Notes under the pieces: model-generated | Database searches by the model: none | Seen by the model: only the letters and a program-made list of their open reading frames with translations | What the model was told of the DNA's origin: nothing | Shown here: positions 1 through 8,074 of the stretch, piece by piece | Position numbering within the stretch: the first letter of the stretch is position 1 | Layout of the letters: each line of letters opens with the position of its first letter | Program-made: the position numbers and the translations under genes | DNA from: Gordonia sp. KTR9 | GTDB taxonomy: Bacteria > Actinomycetota > Actinomycetes > Mycobacteriales > Mycobacteriaceae | NCBI RefSeq assembly: GCF_000143885.2 | Contig: NC_018581.1 | Coordinates: 5,332,001-5,396,000, forward strand | Length of the DNA: 64,000 nt | Direction of reading: 5' to 3'

Positions 1-51
1 GCCACCGCCGAGGTCGAGATCGCAGCCGCCGACGATCCCGGCAAGAAGTAG
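1..51 (+). CDS. 3' end of an unidentified CDS (partial)
   Basis: The first 17 codons of the window read in one frame to a TAG stop and end in a short acidic then lysine-rich tail (DDPGKK). The gene starts outside the window, so the product cannot be named. A strong hairpin follows directly, which supports a real gene end here. Confidence 0.5.
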   Translation, partial: ATAEVEIAAADDPGKK

Positions 52-57
52 CGACAC

Positions 58-95
58 CCGGCGGGCGGCGCACGGCCTCCGGTGCCGCCCGCCGG
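58..95 (+). terminator. GC-rich hairpin after the partial gene
   Basis: Positions 58-69 and 84-95 form a perfect 12-bp stem with a 14-nt loop, 7 nt after the stop of the partial gene. There is no T-tract, as is usual for actinobacterial terminators. Confidence 0.55.
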
Positions 96-116
96 CGTGA
101 GGGTCCACCGTCGGGT

Positions 117-149
117 TGCGTTTTGTCCCGGTTTCCGGGACAAGACGCA
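117..149. repeat. Hairpin repeat, copy 1 (TTTGTCCCGG type)
   Basis: The arms 117-131 and 135-149 pair almost perfectly (one T-G wobble) around a TTT loop, with core TTTGTCCCGG. A closely similar hairpin lies at 1833-1864. It sits between the partial gene and the LapA-domain gene and may act as a second terminator. Confidence 0.5.
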
Positions 150-195
150 GCCGGATCGCAGACGGCCGCTGCTGGAAGCACCTAGAGTCCCAGAC

Positions 196-462
196 ATGGC
201 GAAAGACCGCGGCGCCCCGACGCCGGCATCCGGCAGACCCTCCACGTTGTCGAGAGTGTCACTGCCGCAATGGATTGCGCTCGGGCTGACGATTCTGGCG
301 GTGGTCTTCATCGTCCAGAACCGGACCACCGTGCGTATCGAGCTGTTCTGGGTGAGCGTCGAGTCGCCGTTGTGGTTCATCCTGGCCGTCGTCTTCGTCG
401 TCGGCTGGGTCGTGGGTGTGCTTGCCGCACGCGGCCGCTACCGTCAGCGCCGGCCGCACTGA
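196..462 (+). CDS. LapA/DUF1049-domain small membrane protein
   Basis: An 88-residue protein with two hydrophobic segments (about residues 24-42 and 56-78) separated by a short loop containing QNRTTVRIELFW, the pattern of the LapA (DUF1049) domain. The C-terminus is basic and probably cytoplasmic. Start: the ATG at 196 lies 7 nt after a TAGAGT box (183-188), which fits a leaderless transcript; the upstream in-frame extension is basic, crosses the hairpin repeat and was left out. In this phylum the exact role is unknown, and the LapA name comes from the family rather than from evidence of lipopolysaccharide assembly. Confidence 0.75.
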   Translation: MAKDRGAPTPASGRPSTLSRVSLPQWIALGLTILAVVFIVQNRTTVRIELFWVSVESPLWFILAVVFVVGWVVGVLAARGRYRQRRPH

Positions 463-495
463 GTTCCCGGGCTGTAAACGGACCCCGTTCTGGTC

Positions 496-1746
496 CTACG
501 ACGACCGGCCGGCCGGCAGCGCCTTTCGTGGAGTGAGGTGGCCCAGCAGCCAGTCGTAGATCACGTCGCTGTTCAGCAGGGTGAAGTGGTGCGCGCCACC
601 GATATGGAAACCCTCCTGGAACTTCAGAGCACGACGCCGGCGTGTGTGCTGCCCGCGCCCACTCGGTGCGAGCACGAGCCCGTCACCGAGCAGGCGCCCC
701 AACGGGTTGTCGGGATCGCGGGTGATCGTCGCGGTGACGAAGAGATGCCGTGCGCCCGCCAGCAGCGGGACGTCAGCACCGGGCGGCTGCGACCACGCGT
801 CGGGGTCCTGGCCCACCCAGTCGTCGTCGGTCAGGCTGCCGTGGAACAGGTCTCGCACCCCGGCACTCCGTCGACGCAGCAGGGAACCGATCGGACGCGT
901 GACCGGCGTCCGTCGCAGCGCATTCGTGGCCAGATGGACACCACGAGCCAGCGGCGCACCCAGATGCGGCGTGCCCAGGCACACCGTCTCCGACACCAGA
1001 CCCGTCCAGTACTCGCTGCGCTGAACGGCTGTGTGACAAGCACTTCGGATGACCAACCCGCCCATCGAGTGACCGATGAGGGTCAGCCGGGTCACCGGTG
1101 CGGGCCAGAGCAGTACGAGGTCGGCGAGGAGGTCGGCGAGCGCGCGGCCGTTCTCACTGATGTGGCGACCGGTGTTGTACCGGACCTGGACCTCGGTGGC
1201 GCCGATGTCGCCGGCCAGTTTCTCGCCGTAGGTCGCACGCTCACTTGAGGACCAGGCGAACTCCGACTCCATCAGTCCGTGCAGGAACACGACGATGTGT
1301 CCGCCCGCGTGGGGAAAGCCCGCGCGCAACGACTCGGCGTCGAGCGCGACCGGACGGCCGTCGACGCGGATCGACATGTCGGCCGTCAGGGGCGATTCCG
1401 CGGTCTCGAGTTCATCGCCGATGAGGCCGTTGAGGATGCCGAGGAGCACGGCGCCACGATGGGTGTGCGACGGTGCGCGGCCCTCCGGCCACGGCACGTG
1501 GTCCGCTGCCGACCTACCGGCGTCGAGCGCCGCGGCGATGGAGTTGTAGGTGCCCTCGCTGACGGCGTCGTGCACCATCTGTGCCGTGTCGACGGAACTC
1601 CCCAACACCGGCCGGAGCATCCGGAAGACACCACCGGCGATGACACGATGCATCGCTCCGACGCCTCGCGTGGCAGCGCCGGCTTCGTAGAGCCCGAGGT
1701 GGGTGAGCGCCCGCAGCTCGGCCTCACGCGTGGTCGTGGCGGTCAT
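496..1746 (-). CDS. Alpha/beta hydrolase, lipase/PGAP1-like
   Basis: A 416-residue protein with the serine-hydrolase nucleophile elbow GHSMGGL near residue 228, a preceding HGL oxyanion-type motif (VVFLHGLMES), and a late GGAHHFTLLN segment that could supply the catalytic His. The family includes esterases, lipases and GPI-deacylase-like enzymes; the substrate is not evident. No signal peptide is seen, so it is probably cytoplasmic. The start at 1746 (MTATTTREAE) was chosen over an ATG eight codons upstream because a near-palindromic operator candidate (1753-1772) lies just before it. The 3' end is close to the LapA gene on the opposite strand (convergent). Confidence 0.8.
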   Translation of the reverse strand: MTATTTREAELRALTHLGLYEAGAATRGVGAMHRVIAGGVFRMLRPVLGSSVDTAQMVHDAVSEGTYNSIAAALDAGRSAADHVPWPEGRAPSHTHRGAVLLGILNGLIGDELETAESPLTADMSIRVDGRPVALDAESLRAGFPHAGGHIVVFLHGLMESEFAWSSSERATYGEKLAGDIGATEVQVRYNTGRHISENGRALADLLADLVLLWPAPVTRLTLIGHSMGGLVIRSACHTAVQRSEYWTGLVSETVCLGTPHLGAPLARGVHLATNALRRTPVTRPIGSLLRRRSAGVRDLFHGSLTDDDWVGQDPDAWSQPPGADVPLLAGARHLFVTATITRDPDNPLGRLLGDGLVLAPSGRGQHTRRRRALKFQEGFHIGGAHHFTLLNSDVIYDWLLGHLTPRKALPAGRSS

Positions 1747-1752
1747 GGCCCC

Positions 1753-1772
1753 GAGTGTACAGATGTGCACTC
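1753..1772. promoter_or_regulatory. 20-bp near-palindrome before the hydrolase gene
   Basis: GAGTGTACAGATGTGCACTC has the form GAGTGnACAnnTGTnCACTC, with 16 of 20 bases symmetric. It ends 7 bp upstream of the hydrolase start, the placement of a repressor site (TetR-like size). No cognate regulator is adjacent. Confidence 0.45.
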
Positions 1773-1832
1773 AATTCCGGGGTGCAAGCGTTCGGCGTGC
1801 TCGTGTGCGTGTACACCTCGTCGAGATCAGGG

Positions 1833-1864
1833 TGCGATTTGTCCCGGTTCCGGGCCAGAACGCA
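1833..1864. terminator. Hairpin repeat, copy 2, after the methyltransferase gene
   Basis: TGCGATTTGTCCCGG pairs with a nearly complementary arm across a 2-nt loop. It lies 9 bp beyond the methyltransferase stop (minus strand) and resembles the hairpin at 117-149 in sequence and orientation. Confidence 0.55.
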
Positions 1865-1872
1865 ACTCGATC

Positions 1873-2517
1873 TCAGTCGGCCCGGCGCCGCGCCCGGAAC
1901 ACCACGTCGTGCGTGTGGTGGCCGCGTCCGGCAGCCTTCCCGCGTTCCCGCGTCTCGTCGGTCACGATGTCCCATCCGTCGCCGAGCAGATCCGCGAAAT
2001 CCCCGGGCTGGACGTACGCGTCGGGGTCGAACCCATGGGCCCGCACGCCCTCGGGGGCGTGGGCGACCACCAGCAGGGACCCGCCGGGCCCGACGGCGTC
2101 GACCAGTCGGCGAGCCGCGTCGACGTTCTCCTTCGGGATCGGGAAGTAGTGCGCCGTCACGAGATCGACGCCGGTCGCCGGCACGTCATCGGCGATCACG
2201 TCGGCACGCAACCAGGTGATCGACGGTCGTGGATCGATCTCTTGAGCCCGGTCGACGGCGACCTGGGAGATGTCGAGGGCGGTGACCTGCCATCCACGAT
2301 CGGCGAGCCAGCGGGCGTCGGCGCCCTCCCCCGACCCGACGTCGAGTGCGGTGCCCGGATCGATCCCGGACACCTCGGCGACCAGTGCCGGGTTGACGTC
2401 CGAAGTCCAGAGCCGGTCAGCGCTGCTGTACCGCGCATCCCAACCCTCGGCGGTACCCGGGTTGTCGGGTCTCGATGGCTCGGTCATGGTGTCGGGACGG
2501 CTGTTCTCGGTGGCCAT
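1873..2517 (-). CDS. Class I SAM-dependent methyltransferase
   Basis: A protein of about 214 residues with the SAM-binding motif I ALDVGSGEGADARWLADRG and a following acidic ALDIS segment, as in class I methyltransferases of the Methyltransf_25 type. It also resembles tellurite/thiopurine-resistance-like enzymes in having WDARY near the N-terminus. The substrate is unknown. Two starts are possible: ATG 2517 (MATENSRPD) and ATG 2487 (MTEPSRPD); neither has a clear ribosome site. It is transcribed divergently from the LLM oxidoreductase. Confidence 0.8.
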   Translation of the reverse strand: MATENSRPDTMTEPSRPDNPGTAEGWDARYSSADRLWTSDVNPALVAEVSGIDPGTALDVGSGEGADARWLADRGWQVTALDISQVAVDRAQEIDPRPSITWLRADVIADDVPATGVDLVTAHYFPIPKENVDAARRLVDAVGPGGSLLVVAHAPEGVRAHGFDPDAYVQPGDFADLLGDGWDIVTDETRERGKAAGRGHHTHDVVFRARRRAD

Positions 2518-2679
2518 GCAGTCGACTGTGGCACGCGCGGTCGCGGGTGGCCAGGACCGTTGCCGAACCCGCAAGAAGTCCGGCGCGGGGTCAGGGCGGA
2601 CACCGGCGGGGTCGGGGCATCACGGTCTCGCCGGTCGCCTTCGTCGACGATTGCGCCGACAGCAGGCAGACTGGTCGGC

Positions 2680-3471
2680 ATGGCATTCCCCATTCGCATC
2701 GGTGTCCAGATCCAGCCCCAGCACGCACCCGAGTACTCGTTGATCCGCGACGCGGTTCGACGCGCCGAGGACACGGGCGTCGACGTCGCATTCAACTGGG
2801 ATCACTTCTATCCGCTCTACGGCGCACCCGAAGGCGAACACTTCGAATGCTGGACGATGCTCGGCGCGTGGGCCGAGCAGACCTCCCGCGTGGAGATCGG
2901 CGCGCTCGTGACCTGCAACTCCTACCGCAATCCGGAATTGCTCGCCGACATGGCCCGCACGGTCGACCACATCAGTGGCGGCCGCCTGATCCTGGGCGTC
3001 GGAGCCGGCTGGTTCGAGAAGGACTACGACGAGTACGGATACGACTTCGGCACCGTCGGGTCCCGTCTGAACGATTTCGGCGCGGCGCTGCCGAGGATCA
3101 AATCGCGTCTGGCCAAGCTCAATCCGGCTCCCACCCGCAACATCCCGATCCTGATCGGTGGCAGCGGAGAGAAGAAGACACTGCGCTACATCGCCGAGCA
3201 CGGCGACGTCTGGCACGGCTTCAACGACGTCGAGCAGTACCGGCACAAGTCCAAGGTGCTGGCCGAGCACTGCGCGGCCGTGGGTCGTGACCCGGAGACC
3301 ATCGAACGGTCGTCCGGGGTGAACTTCAGCGGCGACACCGACGCACTGCTCCGCGACGCGGATGCGCTGGCCGACGAAGGCGTCACGCTGTTGACCGTCG
3401 GCGTCACGGGGCCCGACTATGACCTCACCGCCCTCGAGGCGCTGTGCCGGTGGCGCGACTCGCGGAACTGA
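2680..3471 (+). CDS. LLM-class F420-dependent oxidoreductase
   Basis: A 263-residue luciferase-like TIM-barrel protein. It begins IRIGVQIQPQH, contains WDHFYPLYG, the conserved GRLILGVGAGWFEKDYDEYG stretch and the IPILIGGSGEKKTLR phosphate-binding region typical of actinobacterial F420-dependent LLM enzymes. Shorter than the 330-350 residues of methylene-H4MPT reductases but normal for the TIGR03560-like group. The cofactor is probably F420, by family; the substrate is unknown. The ATG at 2680 begins the conserved N-terminal strand. No operon partner on either side. Confidence 0.85.
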   Translation: MAFPIRIGVQIQPQHAPEYSLIRDAVRRAEDTGVDVAFNWDHFYPLYGAPEGEHFECWTMLGAWAEQTSRVEIGALVTCNSYRNPELLADMARTVDHISGGRLILGVGAGWFEKDYDEYGYDFGTVGSRLNDFGAALPRIKSRLAKLNPAPTRNIPILIGGSGEKKTLRYIAEHGDVWHGFNDVEQYRHKSKVLAEHCAAVGRDPETIERSSGVNFSGDTDALLRDADALADEGVTLLTVGVTGPDYDLTALEALCRWRDSRN

Positions 3472-3594
3472 CCGCGTCGCGGGCGGCGCCGTATGGCGCC
3501 GCCCGTCATTCGCTCGGCCGGACGATTGCCCGGATGCAACACCCGACCCGATGCCTCGTCGGCATCGCACGTCTGCACGACTAGGTTTGTGATC

Positions 3595-5625
3595 ATGCAT
3601 CGAGTGCCGGCACTTCGGGAACTGCTGACACGTGTGGCTTCGGCGGCCGCGCTGGTAGGACTGCTGGGAGTCCTCGTGGCCCTCGCGTCACCCGGCGCGG
3701 CGTCCGCCGAACCGCCGACCCGGTTGCCGAACTACGTCGTCGACTCCGCGGACGCGATCAGTCCGGCACAACGCACCGAACTCGAGGCCGCGATCGACTC
3801 GCTCTACAGCGACCACGCGGTCCAGATGTGGATCGTGTACGTCCGCGACTTCGGCGGTCTCACCAGCGAGCAGTGGGCAGATCAGACCGCCGTCGCCAGT
3901 GAGCTGGGTGATCACGACGCCCTGCTCGCCGTCGCGACCGAGGATCGGGCGTACCGGTTGTTCGCGCCCGACAGCGCCGGCGGCCTGGATCAGTCGACGC
4001 TCGAAGAGGTTGCCAACGACGACGTCGTCCCGCAGCTGCGCGAGGAGAACTGGGCGGGAGCCGGACTGGCCGCGGTCAACGGTCTGTCCGGAGCACTCGA
4101 TCCGAGCCACACCGGCATCATCGCGGCCGGTGTCGTCGGCGGGGTGGTCGTCCTCGGCGGCGGCGGCGCGTACCTCTACTCGCGACGACGGAGGCAACGC
4201 CGAATCACCGAGGGCGTCGAGACGCTCCGCGAGCAGGAACTGACCGTCGACCAGTTGGCCGCCCAGCCCGTCGACGTGCTCGACCCGTGGTCGCGCGAGG
4301 TGCTCACCGACCTCGACAACGCGATCCGCACCAGCGAAGAAGAGCTGCAACTGGCCGTCGGCGAATTCGGAGAGGTCGAGACCGCACCGTTCACCGACTC
4401 CGTCCGGCAGGCCGAGCAGGCGCTGGCTCGGGCATTTGCGCTTCGGCAACGGCTCGACGACAACGTCGCCGAGACCGACGACGAGCGTCGATCGATCCTG
4501 GTGCAGATCATCACCATGTGCACCGAGATCGACAGTGTGCTGGACGATCAGGTCGACAACTTCGACGCGATGCGCAACCTTCTGATCAACGCGGACGCTC
4601 GATTCGACTCGATCACCCAGCAGCTGATCGGCCTGCGCGCCCGTCTGGAGACTGCCTCGCAGCAGCTGACCGATCTCGTCGGCAAGCACGGCGAGGGCAC
4701 ACTGACCTCGATTCTCGACAACGTCGACCTGGCCCGCTCCCAGATCGACTTCGCAGAGGCGACCGCGGATCAGGGCCGGGCCGCGATCACCGCACCGGTC
4801 GGTCAGCAGGGTCCGGCGGTCGCCGCCATCCGGTCGGCGGAGGGTTCGATCGAGCTGGCGACGGTGCTCCTCGACGCCATCGACCACGCGGATGCCAACA
4901 TTGCCGCCGCCCGCTCCCGGATGCCGGCGCTCGTCGCCGAGGTCGAGGAGGAACTCGCCGAGGCGAATGCCCTGGCCGAGGCCGGCGGCACGTCGCTGGT
5001 GACCGCGATCGAGACCGCGAGTGCGGCGGTCGCGGGTGCGCGCAGCAGCTTCGACACCGATCCCTTGGGGACCTTCACCGCGCTGGTCGACGCCGACGCC
5101 GACCTCGACGACGCACTTGCGGCAGCGCGTGATGCCGCCGCCGAGCGCGTCCGCCGCGCACAGGTCCTCACGGCCGCACTCGAATCAGCGGGCGCCAAGG
5201 TGACCGCCGCCGCCGACTTCATCGGCACCCGCCGCGGCGCCGTCCAGTCCACCGCCCGCACCCGGCTCGCCGAGGCGCAACGCCTCCTGCAGTCCGCGAC
5301 GGACGCCGCTGCCACCGACCCGCCGGCGGCGACCCAGACCGCTCGTCGCGCCGGATCTCTGGCCGACCAGGCCCTGATGGCCGCCCAGGGCGACGTGGTG
5401 AGCTGGCAGCAGTCTCAACAGCGACACCCGACCGGTTCATCGACCGCCGGCGCGGTCTTGGGCGGCATCCTCGTCGACAGTTTCCTGCGCGGCACCATCG
5501 GTGGGCGCGGCGGAGGCTTCGCCGGGGGCGGCTTCGGCGGGGGCTTCGGTAGTGGCGGACGCAGCCCCGGGTCGTTCGGCGGCTCCGGGTCCTCGGGACG
5601 GATCGGCACCGGCGGCCGCTTCTGA
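3595..5625 (+). CDS. TPM-domain membrane protein with coiled coil and Gly-rich tail
   Basis: A 676-residue protein: signal peptide (about 1-35, ending ASA), TPM domain (about 38-165, LPNYVVDSADAISPAQRTEL onward), one membrane segment (about 172-193) followed by RRRR, a long Ala/Glu-rich helical region (about 200-610, probably coiled coil), and a Gly/Ser-rich C-terminal tail. TPM domains occur in extracytoplasmic proteins linked to photosystem repair, phosphatase activity and envelope functions; here the role is unknown. Start: ATG 3595 lies 7 nt after a TAGGTT box (3582-3587), suggesting leaderless expression, and begins the signal peptide. Confidence 0.85.
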   Translation: MHRVPALRELLTRVASAAALVGLLGVLVALASPGAASAEPPTRLPNYVVDSADAISPAQRTELEAAIDSLYSDHAVQMWIVYVRDFGGLTSEQWADQTAVASELGDHDALLAVATEDRAYRLFAPDSAGGLDQSTLEEVANDDVVPQLREENWAGAGLAAVNGLSGALDPSHTGIIAAGVVGGVVVLGGGGAYLYSRRRRQRRITEGVETLREQELTVDQLAAQPVDVLDPWSREVLTDLDNAIRTSEEELQLAVGEFGEVETAPFTDSVRQAEQALARAFALRQRLDDNVAETDDERRSILVQIITMCTEIDSVLDDQVDNFDAMRNLLINADARFDSITQQLIGLRARLETASQQLTDLVGKHGEGTLTSILDNVDLARSQIDFAEATADQGRAAITAPVGQQGPAVAAIRSAEGSIELATVLLDAIDHADANIAAARSRMPALVAEVEEELAEANALAEAGGTSLVTAIETASAAVAGARSSFDTDPLGTFTALVDADADLDDALAAARDAAAERVRRAQVLTAALESAGAKVTAAADFIGTRRGAVQSTARTRLAEAQRLLQSATDAAATDPPAATQTARRAGSLADQALMAAQGDVVSWQQSQQRHPTGSSTAGAVLGGILVDSFLRGTIGGRGGGFAGGGFGGGFGSGGRSPGSFGGSGSSGRIGTGGRF

Positions 5626-5674
5626 GGCACCGGCGCCGGGAGCGTAGCGAGCGGACCCAATCGAAGCCTGGCGT

Positions 5675-5690
5675 TGTTCCACGTGGAACC
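5675..5690. other. parS-like centromere site
   Basis: TGTTCCACGTGGAACC matches the bacterial ParB-binding consensus TGTTnCACGTGnAACA at 15 of 16 positions, with a perfect 14-bp core palindrome (5676-5689). It is intergenic, 50 bp after the TPM gene, the usual setting for parS. It could instead be a short terminator hairpin. Confidence 0.5.
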
Positions 5691-5710
5691 AACAGGGGTG
5701 TTGGGTTGCC

Positions 5711-5743
5711 GTTCACACACGGGTAGCCATCGGTTCGCTTCGC
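5711..5743 (+). promoter_or_regulatory. PHO-box-like 11-bp repeats before phoX
   Basis: Three consecutive 11-mers read GTTCACACACG, GGTAGCCATCG and GTTCGCTTCGC. The first and third resemble the GTTCACC-type direct repeats bound by PhoP in Streptomyces. They lie about 65-100 bp before the PhoX start, consistent with phosphate control. The middle unit is a poor match. Confidence 0.35.
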
Positions 5744-5808
5744 CCTCCTAACGTGCTCTTCGTCGTGCGCCGGCCCCGTGGCGCGACCATGCTTCCAGAG
5801 GAGCCCGT

Positions 5809-7899
5809 GTGCGTATTCCGTTGCAGCTGTTCATGTCCACCGGTGAGGATGCCGGACGCTCGTCCCGCGCCTACGTGACCTGCCGATACAAGTGTGGCGA
5901 CGCGTGCCGCCACGACCCGGGAAACACCAGCGACAACACCTATTTCCGCGAGATCGTCCGGACCGCGGTGTCGCGTCGCAGCGTCCTCAAGACCTCCGCC
6001 GGTGCCGCGGTGGCCGTCGGCGCGACCTCGCTGCTGGCGGCGTGCGGGGACTCCGGATCATCGGACCCCGCATCCCCGAGCAGCGCATCGTCCGGAGATG
6101 CACTGCCCGGCATGAAGTTCGATGCCGTCGCACCCAATACCGAAGACGCCGTGGTGATCCCGGCGGGATACCGCCAAGAGGTCGTGATCAGATGGGGTGA
6201 TCCCATTCTGCCCGGTGCTCCCGAGTTCGACTTCGCCAATCAGACCCCGGAGGCGCAGGCCGGACAGTTCGGGTTCAACAACGACTTCGCGGGGCTCATC
6301 CCCGTGGACGGGGTCTCCGACCATCACTATCTGGTCGCCAACCTCGAGTATCCGACCGAGCCGTTCATGTTCGCCGGGTACACCGACGGCGAGCCCACCG
6401 AGCAGCAGGCCCGGATCGCCATGGCGTCGGTCGGCATAGCGATCGTCGAGGTCACCTCGAAGTCCGGGAGCGGTGCACTCACAACCGTTGTGGGACCGCG
6501 TAATCGGCGCCTCACCGCGTCCAGCCCGTTTCGCCTGACGGGACCAGCCGCCGGCAGCGAGTTCGTCAAGACCGCTGCCGACCCGGCCGGGACCACCGTC
6601 CTGGGGACCTTCGCCAACTGTTCCGGCGGACTGACCCCGTGGGGCACCATGCTCTCCGGTGAGGAGAACTTCAACAACTACTTCGCCAACCCGAGCACGA
6701 TCACCGATCCCAAGGCAGCGGAGCGACTCGAGCGCTACTCCTTCGAGGACGACGGGGACGAGCACCACTGGGGACGGTTCGACAAACGCTTCGATCTCGC
6801 TGTCGAACCGAACGAGGGCAATCGCTTCGGCTACATCGTCGAGGTCGACCCGCATGACCCGAATTCCGTTCCGGTCAAACACAGTTCGATGGGACGGTTC
6901 AAGCACGAGTCGGCGAACATCTATGTCGTCGGCAGCGGCCCGGACAAAGACACGGTCGTGGCCTACAGCGGTGACGACGAGAAGTTCGAGTACATCTACA
7001 AGTTCGTGTCCAGCCGGAAGATGAAGAGTGGTCTGTCACGGACCGCCCGCGAGCACAACATGGGCATCCTCGACGAGGGCACCCTCTACGTCGCCACCTT
7101 CACCGGAGACTCGACCGACCCCGTGGACGGGTCCGGAACCCCGCCCGCCTCAGGGAAGTTCACCGGCAAGGGTTCGTGGAAACCGCTGCTGACGGTCAAC
7201 GCCGACGGCTCGGCTCGCTCCTACATTCCGGGGATGACCCCGGCCGAGGTGGCGGTGTTCACGCGGCAGGCCGCCGACACTGTCGGTGCGACCAAGATGG
7301 ACCGTCCCGAAGACATCGAGCCGAACCCGAAGACCGGCAAGGTGTACTGCGCACTGACGAACAACGACGACCGCGGCACCGTCGGAGAGGCTGTTGCCGA
7401 CGCCGTCAATCCGCGTACCGAGAACAAGAACGGTCAGGTTCTGGAGATGACCGACGACCACACCGGGACCGAGTTCACCTGGGAACTGCTGCTGGTGTGC
7501 GGCGACCCCGCCGCCGCCGACACCTACTACGGCGGGTTCGACAAGACCGCGGTCAGCCCCATCTCGTGCCCGGACAACGTCGCCTTCGATCCGCACGGAA
7601 ACCTGTGGATCTCGACCGACGGCAACGCGCTCGACAGCAACGACGGCCTGTTCGCGGTTGCCCTCGACGGCGACCGGCGTGGGGAGACCAAGCAGTTCCT
7701 CACCGTCCCCAAGGGTGGCGAGACCTGCGGCCCGATCATCGACACCAACCGCGTCCTGATCGCCGTCCAGCACCCGGGTGAGCTCGACGATCACTCCGCG
7801 GACAACCCGGCTTCCCATTGGCCGGACGGCGGCGATTCTCAACCGCGTCCCTCCATCGTCGCCGTGTGGCGCGACGGCGGTGCCGAGATCGGGGCCTGA
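5809..7899 (+). CDS. phoX: PhoX-family alkaline phosphatase (DUF839), Tat-exported
   Basis: A 696-residue protein of the PhoX/DUF839 family, calcium- and iron-dependent phosphomonoesterases. A Cys-rich leader (TCRYKCGDACRHDPGNTSDN) of the type found in actinobacterial PhoX proteins precedes a twin-arginine signal (RRSVLKTSAGAAVAV) that ends in a lipobox-like LLAAC, so it may be a Tat-exported lipoprotein. The body has family landmarks such as GGLTPWGTMLSGEENFNNYF and RPEDIEPNPKTGKVY. The GTG at 5809 has an AGAGGAG ribosome site at 5797-5803. A PHO-box-like repeat lies upstream and a strong hairpin downstream. Confidence 0.88.
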   Translation: MRIPLQLFMSTGEDAGRSSRAYVTCRYKCGDACRHDPGNTSDNTYFREIVRTAVSRRSVLKTSAGAAVAVGATSLLAACGDSGSSDPASPSSASSGDALPGMKFDAVAPNTEDAVVIPAGYRQEVVIRWGDPILPGAPEFDFANQTPEAQAGQFGFNNDFAGLIPVDGVSDHHYLVANLEYPTEPFMFAGYTDGEPTEQQARIAMASVGIAIVEVTSKSGSGALTTVVGPRNRRLTASSPFRLTGPAAGSEFVKTAADPAGTTVLGTFANCSGGLTPWGTMLSGEENFNNYFANPSTITDPKAAERLERYSFEDDGDEHHWGRFDKRFDLAVEPNEGNRFGYIVEVDPHDPNSVPVKHSSMGRFKHESANIYVVGSGPDKDTVVAYSGDDEKFEYIYKFVSSRKMKSGLSRTAREHNMGILDEGTLYVATFTGDSTDPVDGSGTPPASGKFTGKGSWKPLLTVNADGSARSYIPGMTPAEVAVFTRQAADTVGATKMDRPEDIEPNPKTGKVYCALTNNDDRGTVGEAVADAVNPRTENKNGQVLEMTDDHTGTEFTWELLLVCGDPAAADTYYGGFDKTAVSPISCPDNVAFDPHGNLWISTDGNALDSNDGLFAVALDGDRRGETKQFLTVPKGGETCGPIIDTNRVLIAVQHPGELDDHSADNPASHWPDGGDSQPRPSIVAVWRDGGAEIGA

Positions 7900-7938
7900 C
7901 CGCAGAGCCCACGCTTCCGACGAGGAAGCCGCGACCTT

Positions 7939-7981
7939 CCGTATGAGGTTGTGCCCTGTTCACGGGCACAACCTCATACGG
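7939..7981. terminator. Perfect 18-bp-stem hairpin after phoX
   Basis: Arms 7939-7956 (CCGTATGAGGTTGTGCCC) and 7964-7981 pair perfectly around a 7-nt loop, 40 bp after the phoX stop. It probably terminates phoX and shields the MarR gene. Confidence 0.7.
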
Positions 7982-8059
7982 ATCCAGGGAGAGCACCGTG
8001 TGGCCCCGTCCGTAAGGAGCGTCACACCGTTGGCATGCATTACTTCGAAGTTCTAAGTA

Positions 8060-8072
8060 TTAGACTTGCTAA
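8060..8072. promoter_or_regulatory. TTAG-N5-CTAA operator candidate at the marR start
   Basis: TTAGACTTGCTAA is an interrupted palindrome ending 2 bp before the GTG start of the MarR gene. MarR proteins commonly bind such sites in their own promoters, so autorepression is likely. Confidence 0.5.
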
Positions 8073-8074
8073 AC

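Noticed and set aside
82..195. N-terminal extension of the LapA-domain protein
   Set aside because: It crosses the hairpin repeat and reads as a basic, non-conserved stretch; the TAGAGT box points to the start at 196.
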